Positions 7,208 to 14,258 of a stretch of 14,258 nucleotides of DNA are shown here, in pieces. Under the pieces are notes generated by a model that saw only the letters and a list, made by a program, of their open reading frames with translations, did no database searches and was not told where the DNA came from. The first letter of the stretch is position 1; every line of letters begins with the position of its first letter. Origin of the DNA: Ochromonadaceae sp. CCMP2298 (Eukaryota > Sar > Synurophyceae > Ochromonadales > Ochromonadaceae); contig MU634222.1 of the NCBI GenBank assembly GCA_026770595.1, positions 1-14,258 of the forward strand, written 5' to 3'. The position numbers and the translations under genes are program-made.

Positions 7208-10200
7208 CAGCGGGTTCTCCACTGAGTGCAGGGCATCTGTGCTCTGCGCAGAGACGCTGGCTGAGGCAGATGCAGAACCAGCCATAGCAATAGAGTTCAT
7301 GGAAGTCCCAGTATCGGGCGCGGCGAACCAATCTGAGAGGTCAGAGGTCTTGCGGTTAAGGGCGTAGTAAGCTGCCACCCCCAGAGCTAGTGCCACCAGC
7401 ACTCCTCCCACCACTAACCCTATAGTGCCAGCAGACCAGGCGCTAGAGTCAGAGTCAGAGGTGGGGGAGGGGGGCCCGCCAGAAACCATAGTCTGCAGGT
7501 TAGCGAAATGCACACTTCCCAGGCCCGTTACTGGGTCCCAGCCCGCAGACGCAAAGAAACCCGAATTGCAGCAGGGGGTGTTGGTAGCATAGTCGGACGA
7601 GCCGTACGATGTGCATTTATTGGAGCCAGAGGTTATGTCTGGGAAGGGGTTAGGTAGGTATGTTGGTGTAAGTGTTAGTATCAGTATTAGTATTAGTATT
7701 AGTGTTAGTATTAGTATAAGTATTATACGGTTATAGAGAATACATCATATGTGCAAAAGTACCTGAGAAGGGCAACCAATTAGTCCCTGCTACGTCGTGG
7801 TTGTAATCGGCCCCGTAGTAGTACAGAGATGGGTTTATAAAGCCAACCGGACCCATGCCTTTTTTTGCCCGTCCGGTGTTTATCAGGGTGACCTTGGGTT
7901 ATGGGTAGTAGGTTATATATAGGGGGTTATAAGAGGGGAATAGGTATATAGGTATATAGGTATATAGGGTAATAGGCATATAGGTATATAGAGATATATG
8001 TAAATAGGTGGGTAGGGGAATAAGTATATAGGTATATGGGGTATTAGGTATATAGGTATATAAGTATATAAGTTAATAGGTATATATGGGAATAGAGGAA
8101 TAGGGAAAAAGGGTGTTAATAGGTATATATGGGAATAGGGAAATAGGGGGAAAGGGTGTTTACGTTCATACAGTACATACATCACATACAGTACAAAGTG
8201 CGTATAGTACATACACAATTACACGTACCATGGCTGCCAACACGGGGGCGGAGGCGGACGTGCCGAAGAGTTTGACGATTTTTCCCTGGACTACCACCTG
8301 GGTTTAATATGTAGGTGTGGTAAAGATAGTGGGGGTTAAATAGGTGTGGCAGGGGGAGAGAGAGGGGAAAGAGGGTGTTAGTGTCCGGATAGTGGCATAA
8401 AATAGCATATTCGTATAGAGTATAGGATAGGGTAGGTTCGGATAGGGTATATTCGGATAGAGTATATAGCCTACCTCGTACTGCACACCCAGCATAGAGA
8501 CGTCAGGGTATGCGCGGCCCTTGATGTTGTAGCCGGTAGTGGGGATCTTGCTGGAGGGCAGATTGGCTGGGTTAGGAGGGAGGGGGTTGGGGAGGTAGGG
8601 CGTTAGGGGTTGGGAGGGAGGGGGTGGAGAGAGGGGGGGTTAAATAAAAGTAGAGTAAAATGTTAGGGTGAGGATTCGGGGAAGGGTTTGGGTTATTGGT
8701 AGGGGCAAAAGTAGGGGTAGGCAGGGGGTTCTGGAGTATAGGTGCATTGGGGGTTAAGGGTAGAGGGTAGGGGAATATTGTCTCACCAAAGTAGGCGCTC
8801 ACTAGGCTAGTCTGCCAGCTAGGCTGCGCAAAGTAGGTCGAAAACCCCCCACCGGTGGTGATAACCCCTCCAAGCTGAGACTGGCAGGCGATCTCGGGGG
8901 TCCCTGCTTGCGGCCCCATGGAGGCGCCTACAGCCGTTACGTACGGGGAGGTGGCGGGAAAAGAGGGGAAATAGCCCCTACCGGTCCAGGTACTGCAGAT
9001 AATGGGGATTGGATTAAAGAGTATCCGATGAGGGAAAATCCGATTAGGGAGTATTCGGTTAGTATATGGGTGAGAAAAGTGTGGGTATAGTAGGGGGGTA
9101 AGGGCTATGATAGTAAGTAAGGGTAATGTATTATACCTGCTGCCTTTCCATTTGGAAATGGAGGAGCCAGAATATAAGTTGCAGTAGCGGGAGTTGCCCG
9201 GGGCTCCATTGTCTCCGGAGGATACGAGTACTGTCACACCTATGGCAGCGAGCTTGGATGCCTCGTTGTTGAAGGTGTCCATCGAGGAGGGCGAGTTGAA
9301 CTAGAGAGAGGGTTAATATAGGTAGGTGGTAATGAGAGGGTTTAATTCGTAGATTAGACATATTCGAGGGTTTAATTCTTATAGGTTGGAGTATGAGAGG
9401 GTTTAATTCATGAGAGGTAGAAGTGGGAACAGTTTAATTATATAACAGTAAGCATAACAGTAAGTATAATAGTATAAGATTATGTACAGTACAAAAGCAA
9501 GATCATTCATATTTTAACATAATCAATATAACAGTATAGCATACCATTTCAGTGGATCCCCACGACATGCTGTTGACTAGGGGCGGGTTGGGGGTGTTGG
9601 CTACGTCCACCACCCAGTCCGTGAAAGGGTCGGACCCACCCACATACCTAGTGAAATAGTGAGTGTTGTAGTAAGTGTAATAGGTATAATAGTAGGCTTT
9701 AGTATAACGGTTTAATAGTATAAATATTAGTGTAAGTAACGTACCAGTAGATAGTAGCCGTCTGCTGTGCGATGCCCATTATATACTGCACGTCCAGGTT
9801 GCCCTCGAAGCAGTCGTTGTTGGTGCAGTCCGACGTCTCGAACCCATAGGGAGACAAGGCCGCCTGCTGGGGTAGGTTGTAAGTTGACTGAAACTGGGAC
9901 AAATCTGAAGCACTGAAGGATTCGTTGTTCGTCTCAAAAATTGACTGTTGCATAGTGAAAGGTAGGAGTAAAAGAGGGATTAATTCGTATTTTAGACATG
10001 GGGGAATATACCTGTTGCACATAAGAATAAAATATTATAAAAATATAACATACTAGGATAACATACCTGTTGCATGGTGGCCGATCCGGTGTTGCTGGGT
10101 ATCTCATAGTAAGCCGTAATGAATTCTGGGGTTGTGACGCCGGTAGTGGTTAATTCAAATCTGTTCCCTAGGGACCTTATGCGCAGGTCCGATCGGAGGT

Positions 10201-11337
10201 GCTTTGATACCTCCATCTTCTCCCCCTGCCCCTCCTTTTGACCCTGATCCTGCGACTTGCGCATGTATTTGGGGCTAAACACTGGCGGTGTTTGTACGGT
10301 GTTGAAAACTGTACTGAGAAGGTCCTTCAGCTCCGCAGGCTAGAGAGTATAGGGGGGTAGAGGGGGGAGAGGATCGGATTCTGATGACACAGTGCAAAAC
10401 GATGTACGATGCACGAAAACAGTACACAGTTCACGAACGTACAACACACAGTACAGAGTACGTACGAGAGAGTAGTGATCAGCGCGGTGGTATGATTTGC
10501 CCTGTGTGGTATCCAGGTACTTGTTGAACTTCGTGTCCAGCAGGCTCTCCCACTCGGATATGGAGGCAGCCACGGTAATGTAGTTGTCGTATATTGTGGC
10601 CTTGGTGGGGACCAGATTGTGCGCAGAGAGCCATGCGCGTACGGCGGTGGCGGCGGCGGGGTTGGCGGTCATTTCACCTGGGATGGGGTGTGTGGTAGTG
10701 TTGAGTGTTGGTTAGAGTGGAGAAAGTGTTGTGTGTGTGTGGTGTGGTGTGGGGGGGGATGGAGGGGTGGGGGTGGATGTGGATGTGGTTAGAGTCGACG
10801 AGCAAACAGATGGAGTCGGATAGAGGGTAGAGAGGGCGGGAAGGGGGTGGAAGGGGTAAAGAGTGAGGTTAGAGGGTAGGGGTGTAGAGGGTAGGGGGCA
10901 GGGGGGGCGAGAGGTCCTAGTGCGCATAATCTCACCCACTGCTTCGAAGTTCATCCACTGCTGGTAGTGGGGACTGCCCGGAGTGCTCATGGTCAGCACC
11001 AGGTCGGCCAGCTGGGGCAGATTGCGCTGCTTTATGGCGAAGATGACCTACAAGACAGTAAGAGGATAGTAAGAGGGTGGGGGTGGGTTAAAAAGACAGT
11101 CGAATAAACATAGAGCAGTGTCTGACAGAGGATAAGTGTGGTATATTGTGGGCCAACTTACACGCCCTACACTGCGCACCCTACACACACTACACGCACT
11201 CATACCTCATGCTGGGTGGTGGGGTCGGATGCCTCCTGCAGTACGAAGGTATCGCGCGGAATCCTGGACTCGATTTTGGTGAACGAGGCACTGAGCACAC
11301 CCAGGAGGGCTGCTAGGATGGTGAATCTGAGCATCAT
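7196..11337 (-). CDS. Sedolisin (tripeptidyl-peptidase I-like, MEROPS S53) with C-terminal membrane anchor, 12 exons
   Basis: Exons in transcript order: 11337-11206, 11047-10936, 10677-10466, 10339-10067, 9944-9745, 9647-9545, 9300-9137, 8992-8787, 8566-8475, 8297-8229, 7892-7763, 7638-7196. All introns are GT-AG, phases agree throughout, and the product is 711 aa. It begins MM followed by a hydrophobic signal peptide (about 1-18). An S53 prodomain (about 37-165) ends in the typical HYSLP sequence. The catalytic domain has Glu290 and Asp294 in EGNLD, the oxyanion Asp374 in SSGD, the FPATSPYVTAVG block, GGGFS, and the nucleophile Ser512 in GTSASAP. Calcium-site elements are DI at 565-566 and GWDPVTGLG at about 597-605. 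So all catalytic residues of an active acid endo- or tripeptidyl peptidase are present. After the catalytic domain come a Ser/Pro/Asp linker, a transmembrane helix (about 636-658), a basic NRK stop-transfer and a Ser/Ala-rich tail of about 50 residues. This predicts a type I membrane protein with its active site in the secretory or lysosomal/vacuolar lumen or outside the cell. Family members are usually soluble, so the anchor is notable. Confidence 0.95.
7671..7734 (-). repeat. AGTATT hexamer repeat in sedolisin intron 11
   Basis: About ten copies of AGTATT/AGTGTT (as read on the + strand) fill the middle of the intron 7762-7639. They lie clear of the donor and acceptor. Confidence 0.85.
7911..8158 (-). 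repeat. GGTATATA minisatellite filling sedolisin intron 10
   Basis: The 336-bp intron 8228-7893 consists mostly of degenerate (A)GGTATAT units read on the + strand, mixed with GGGAATAGG units. The open frame it creates on the minus strand (Tyr/Pro/Ile repeats, 8218-7913) is not in the frame of exon 10 and interrupts the family alignment, so it is intronic. Confidence 0.9.
9335..9412 (-). repeat. 30-bp repeat in sedolisin intron 6
   Basis: GAGGGTTTAATTC occurs at 9336, 9366 and 9397 (+ strand), about 30 bp apart, within the intron 9544-9301. The 27 bp at 9335-9361 match 9973-9999 in intron 4 at 24 of 27 positions. Confidence 0.85.
9945..10066 (-). other. Composite sedolisin intron 4: two tandem intron-like modules
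   Basis: On the minus strand the upstream exon ends ATGCAACAG at 10067. The intron starts GTATGT, reaches TGTGCAACAG|GTATAT at 10012/10011, and ends CTATGCAACAG at 9945. So modules 10066-10012 (55 nt) and 10011-9945 (67 nt) each start with GTAT and end with TGCAACAG, matching the last eight exon bases. The family alignment fits removal of both modules. Confidence 0.8.
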
Positions 11338-11552
11338 TGGACTGGATTAAATCTCTGTAGGAACTAGATTTGGATTCCGGGGTTGTTGGACGAGCTTGGA
11401 AGGAGAATTGCTACAGAAGTCAGTGGGTTAGGCGCGGTCGCTCGGGTACCTCGAGGGTGTCGATGCAGCTTCCGATGACAGGTGAAGTTGTAGCCTTTGG
11501 AACTGTAGAGTCTTCTTGTAGAAACTAGACACTAGGATCCTAACTTAACTTA
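11338..11552. other. Upstream region of the sedolisin gene
   Basis: This stretch lies 5' of the sedolisin start, between the ATG at 11337 and the MITE. It should hold the promoter and 5' UTR. I see no TATA box, repeat or other recognisable element in it. The MITE begins about 220 bp upstream of the ATG. Confidence 0.35.
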
Positions 11553-11554
11553 TA

Positions 11555-11794
11555 GAGGGAAAATCATAATTAAACCGATTTTTATTTTTTTTTTATAAAA
11601 TATTTTTCGTGGGCAAAAAAAAACAATCCTAGAGGGTGTAAAAGAGGTGGTTTTCCACCAAAACTAGTAGGTTTTTGGTGAAAAACCACCTCTTTTACAC
11701 TCTCCACTCAACCAATATTGTTTTTTTTTGCCCACGAAAAATATTTTATAAAAAAAAAATAAAAAAAATATCGGTTTAATTATGATTTTCCCTC
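11555..11794. mobile_element. Palindromic MITE flanked by TA
   Basis: The 240-bp element is almost entirely an inverted repeat. The left arm starts GAGGGAAAATCATAATTA and the right arm ends with its reverse complement; a second paired block is GTGTAAAAGAGGTGG with CCACCTCTTTTACAC, and the loop is at about 11664-11672. TA dinucleotides flank it (11553-11554 and 11795-11796), the target site of Tc1/mariner/pogo elements. The arms differ by small indels in A/T runs and by a mismatched block of about 15 bp. It has no coding capacity and must be mobilised in trans, if at all. Confidence 0.85.
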
Positions 11795-11819
11795 TAATAC
11801 GTACCGTCCAGTGCCCTAT

Positions 11820-11983
11820 TTAAGCAATTGCTTAAGTCCGGAATCGGATACTTTGAGTGAGGTGTTGCTTAATTCGGAGCCAGAGATGACCGCCGTTGCT
11901 TAAATTTGGATCCTCCAACATGACCTCATTGCTTAAATATGGAAATGTTGCTAAAATTGCTCATTTCATTGCTTAAATTCGGA
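11820..11983. repeat. Array of TTGCTTAAATTCGGA-like motifs beside the transposase gene
   Basis: Five copies of (A/G)TTGCTTAA(A)TTCGGA-like sequence lie at 11827-11842, 11864-11878, 11895-11910, 11928-11943 and 11968-11983, with a weaker one near 11947. All are in the same direction and 31-40 bp apart. The first overlaps a perfect 16-bp palindrome TTAAGCAATTGCTTAA (11820-11835). Placed between the MITE and the 3' end of the transposase gene, they look like subterminal repeats of a DNA transposon. This role is inferred. Confidence 0.75.
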
Positions 11984-11995
11984 AAATTTTCTACT

Positions 11996-13891
11996 TTACT
12001 TGTCCCAGCGGACATTTACGGAGCGCGACCATTCCTCAGGGTCCTTTTCCTTCCGAACTCGTTTGGAACGACCTGGTACTGCTACCTCTGCTACTGCTAG
12101 CTCTGCTGCTACTACCTGTGCTGCTGCTAGCTCTGCTGCTGCTAGCTCTGCTGCTGCTAGCTCTGCTGCTGCTAGCTCTGCTGCTGCTACCTCTACTGCT
12201 GCTAGCTCTGCTGCTACTACCTCAGCTGCTGCTATCTTTGCTGCTGCTATCTCTGCTATTATCTCTGCTACCACCTCTCCTGCCAACTTTGCTACCACGT
12301 CTACTACTACCTCACCTATTGCTGACTTACGAACAGCCCTAATATATCTTTTCAGCTCCTTTTCCCTCGCCGCCGCTGCTGCTGCCTCCGCTGCTGCCTC
12401 TGCTAATGCAGTTACCTCTGCTGCTGCCTCTGCTGCTGCTGCCTCTGCTGCTGCTGCCTCTCGAGCTGCCTCCGCTACTGGTACCACTGCCGGTGGGCTG
12501 CTGCTGCTGCTGCTACCCCCCTCCCCTGTGCATAGATCAGATATAAAGCGAGCAAAATTGTCACGGTCCTCGACGACCCCTACCTCCTCATCATCACTCC
12601 CCATACCGTAGTCATCACCACCATCCTCGTCGCTGGCAGCAACCATCTCCTCCATATCTCTCAGTTCAGCCGCAACCGCTTCAGGTATTTGTAGTGTCAG
12701 TAGCTCCTCATCCACGTACATTGCATCCGCAGAACGAGGGAATACATCGAGCCCCCAACCCGCAATACAATCATCGCCATCGAGCTGCTCCATCTTCACC
12801 TTGCCCATCTTCTTCGCAACGTAATTCAAATCAAGTGTTGCTTTTGTCGACACCTTCAACACGAGGAACACCGGCAGCATTATGCCAGTACCCGACGCAC
12901 CCAGCAAAGCTGTAAAACGAGACTCACTGCCGTCCTCAGGAGTTACCGCTCTGTGAGCATCTGAGGGTACGTACTGGTTCGGTAGGTCCGGACAAGCGAA
13001 TATCGCTGTCTCATCTTCGTTGAAGATGTTCTCCGGAAGCAGCCCCTCCTTGCGTATAGTGCGTTGTATGTCAAGCATCACCGCGCGAACCGCCTCAGCG
13101 TTGGGTTTTTTCTTGAGCGATGTGGTGCACCGTCGCCTGCGCAGCTTGAAACTCTTCTTGAATCCGCACACCCACTTGTTAGTGAACTCCAGCTTACGCA
13201 GTGCCGCATCCCCAACGAACTTTGCCATGTCCCGCGCCCTGGCAGCTGCTATACGGAAGCAGTCGTAACTGAACGCTGCATTGGCGATGATCTCCATATT
13301 CCCGTCCTCCCTCAACTTTCCGATCATCAGCCGACTGACTACTTCCCTCTCAAAGTCCTCGTTAACTGTCCTCCCCCTCTTTTTCATGTTCTCCCCACTC
13401 GCCCGCTTCGTTTTCCCTGCCATCCATCTACATAGAGAGCTCGCATCGACCTCCAGCTTACGCTTCAGCAACACCGGCATAGTGGTATTGAGATATTCGC
13501 ACAATCTGCGTAGGTTGATCTTCTTTCTAACAACCAATGCCGATGTTAATATAGACTGGGCCTTGGTGCACACTTCGCTGATAATCTCCTCCGGGAATGA
13601 CTGCCGCGGTATCTTAAGGCCACCCGAAGCGAAGATGTCGAGGCGCAGCTCCTTGCCCTTCTTTCTCGCTGCTGATATATCGCTCTTCACATCCTTATTT
13701 GACGTGCTGAGGCTATCCAGAATATTGCTCATTGCCTTCTCTGCCGATGATCTAGGCGGCTGTATAAAGACGACGCCTTCTCCTTCGCCTTCGCCTTCTC
13801 CTTCTCCGTCGTGGGCCTTTGCAGCACGCGAGAACCAGCTTGTAATCTTCTGCTTCTCCCCAGCCTCAACAATCGCTCGAACATCGTCCAT
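11996..13891 (-). CDS. Pogo/CENP-B-like transposase-derived protein with truncated DDE domain
   Basis: A single open frame codes for 631 aa from the ATG at 13891. The frame is open further upstream (to about 13966), but only from non-ATG codons in a C/T-rich leader. N-terminal features are a Gly-Glu repeat (29-39) and helical basic segments (about 120-165). Residues 236-262 (TNKWVCGFKKSFKLRRRR) resemble the CENP-B/pogo helix-turn-helix. The start of a DDE_1-type catalytic domain follows: NEDET with Asp293, then an ESRFTALLGASGTGIMLPVFLV strand pair at about 323-344 in two adjoining blocks. The second and third catalytic acidic residues of pogo transposases, expected about 90 and 120-130 residues later, are not recognisable. 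The tail is instead acidic (about 420-455), Ser-rich, then Ala/Glu repeats with a basic end. This suggests either a decayed transposase with an expanded repeat or a domesticated DNA-binding protein. There are no introns, unlike the neighbouring genes, which fits a mobile-element origin. Superfamily placement is from motifs only. Confidence 0.8.
   Translation of the reverse strand: MDDVRAIVEAGEKQKITSWFSRAAKAHDGEGEGEGEGEGVVFIQPPRSSAEKAMSNILDSLSTSNKDVKSDISAARKKGKELRLDIFASGGLKIPRQSFPEEIISEVCTKAQSILTSALVVRKKINLRRLCEYLNTTMPVLLKRKLEVDASSLCRWMAGKTKRASGENMKKRGRTVNEDFEREVVSRLMIGKLREDGNMEIIANAAFSYDCFRIAAARARDMAKFVGDAALRKLEFTNKWVCGFKKSFKLRRRRCTTSLKKKPNAEAVRAVMLDIQRTIRKEGLLPENIFNEDETAIFACPDLPNQYVPSDAHRAVTPEDGSESRFTALLGASGTGIMLPVFLVLKVSTKATLDLNYVAKKMGKVKMEQLDGDDCIAGWGLDVFPRSADAMYVDEELLTLQIPEAVAAELRDMEEMVAASDEDGGDDYGMGSDDEEVGVVEDRDNFARFISDLCTGEGGSSSSSSPPAVVPVAEAAREAAAAEAAAAEAAAEVTALAEAAAEAAAAAAREKELKRYIRAVRKSAIGEVVVDVVAKLAGEVVAEIIAEIAAAKIAAAEVVAAELAAVEVAAAELAAAELAAAELAAAELAAAQVVAAELAVAEVAVPGRSKRVRKEKDPEEWSRSVNVRWDK
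12076..12300 (-). repeat. 15-bp minisatellite coding for AAAEL repeats
   Basis: Units of the type GCTGCTGCTAGCTCT (+ strand) repeat about 15 times, four of them nearly identical around 12121-12181. On the minus strand they give an Ala-Ala-Ala-Glu-Leu pentapeptide repeat near the C terminus of the transposase-like protein. The unit is a multiple of three, so length change keeps the frame. Confidence 0.9.
12360..12490 (-). repeat. GCTGCTGCC/GCC repeat coding for a poly-Ala/Glu stretch
   Basis: This second Ala-rich block of the transposase-like gene (about residues 470-510) is made of GCTGCTGCCTCT-type units. It is related in composition to, but distinct from, the 15-bp array, and is separated from it by a Lys/Arg-containing linker. 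Confidence 0.75.
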
Positions 13892-14143
13892 CCTACCAAA
13901 AATATGTGGGAAGAGACGAAACAGAGCGAGAGGAGAGAAGAGAGAGCAAGAAGAAAGAGAGAGCAAGAAGAATCACAAATGGTGGAGAGAGAAGGCACCA
14001 CGTGGCTGGTTCCCCTCACTGTGTGTAAAAAAACACAATTTTTGGACGTTTTTTTTTTTGCGCAGGGAGGGCTAACCCTCTCTGGGATTAACCCTCTCTA
14101 TCCCTCCCCCCTCACTCCCGCTCTCCCCTCTCTCACTCTCTGT

Positions 14144-14183
<40 letters not shown>

Positions 14184-14258
14184 GTCTCTCTCCCCTCTCA
14201 CTCTCTACCCCCTCCCTCTCTGCCTCCCTCTCTCTCCCGCTCTCACCCTCTCTCTCCC
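13892..14258. other. Upstream region of the transposase gene and (CT)n-rich tract
   Basis: Just 5' of the transposase-like gene the sense (minus) strand is C/T-rich up to about 13970. On the + strand, (GG)(C/A)TTAACCCTCTCT-type sequence is repeated at about 14066-14100, and the rest to the window end is C/T-rich with an uninterrupted (CT)n at 14147-14181. No gene, no copy of the 11820-11983 motif and no convincing inverted partner of a transposon end is visible. Confidence 0.6.

Noticed and set aside
7913-8218. A 101-codon Tyr/Pro/Ile-rich open frame on the minus strand
   Set aside because: It is the GGTATATA minisatellite inside sedolisin intron 10. It is not in the frame of exon 10 and would interrupt the peptidase between its catalytic Ser block and the following strand.
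12000-12611. A 203-codon Ser/Ala/Thr-rich open frame on the + strand
   Set aside because: It is the antisense shadow of the Ala/Glu repeats in the transposase-like gene and has no domain content.
11996-13966. A transposase start at 13966, upstream of the chosen ATG
   Set aside because: That codon is TTG on the minus strand. The added 25 residues come from a C/T-rich leader, and the first ATG in frame is at 13891.
14066-14100. TTAACCCTCTCT repeats as the far terminal repeat of the MITE or of the transposase element
   Set aside because: The match to the MITE end is only a few bases and reflects general C/T richness. No target duplication or inverted partner could be aligned.
14147-14181. The terminal (CT)n tract as a possible telomere or subtelomere
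   Set aside because: It is a plain dinucleotide repeat with no telomeric heptamer or octamer units.

Overview
This window is nuclear DNA from a eukaryote, most likely a unicellular alga or another protist. It holds two genes broken up by many short GT-AG introns that are pyrimidine-rich on the coding strand. It also holds one intronless transposase-like gene, many simple repeats and two foldback elements. I cannot name the species. Four TGTAA motifs downstream of the first gene resemble the poly(A) signal of green algae, but this is weak evidence and nothing else in the window fixes the lineage.

Layout. Positions 1-2023 are non-coding and repeat-rich: a 14-bp tandem array at the left edge, a 70-bp direct duplication, a 66-bp hairpin with a TATATATA core, two GTACGTAC palindromes, and a 176-bp tandem duplication. 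Positions 2024-6534 (+) hold a six-exon gene for a large membrane protein (about 1232 aa) that I do not recognise. It has an acidic N terminus, G/S-rich low-complexity stretches, a charged coiled coil and several transmembrane segments. Positions 6535-7195 lie between two convergent genes. Positions 11337-7196 (-) hold a complete 12-exon gene for a secreted or lysosomal-type serine-carboxyl peptidase of the sedolisin / tripeptidyl-peptidase family (MEROPS S53). I rebuilt it exon by exon; all phases agree, giving 711 aa. Unusually for the family, it ends in a C-terminal transmembrane anchor. Positions 11555-11794 are a nearly palindromic MITE flanked by TA. Positions 11820-11983 carry about five copies of a TTGCTTAAATTCGGA-like motif just beyond the 3' end of a pogo/CENP-B-like transposase gene (13891-11996, -). 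That protein keeps a helix-turn-helix region and the first catalytic Asp, but has an acidic and Ala/Glu-repeat tail where the rest of the DDE core should be. The right edge is a (CT)n-rich tract.

The genes do not look like one pathway. The peptidase and the membrane protein are ordinary host genes placed tail to tail; the right third is a mobile-element neighbourhood. The most interesting signals are: (1) sedolisin intron 4, which reads as two tandem intron-like modules each ending in the same octamer that ends the upstream exon, giving an AG|GT zero-length-exon (recursive-splice or introner-like) junction; (2) a block shared between introns 4 and 6; (3) strong over-representation of the palindrome GTACGTAC, once exactly at a splice donor; and (4) a transposase-derived ORF that appears to have lost catalysis, with motif repeats beside it.
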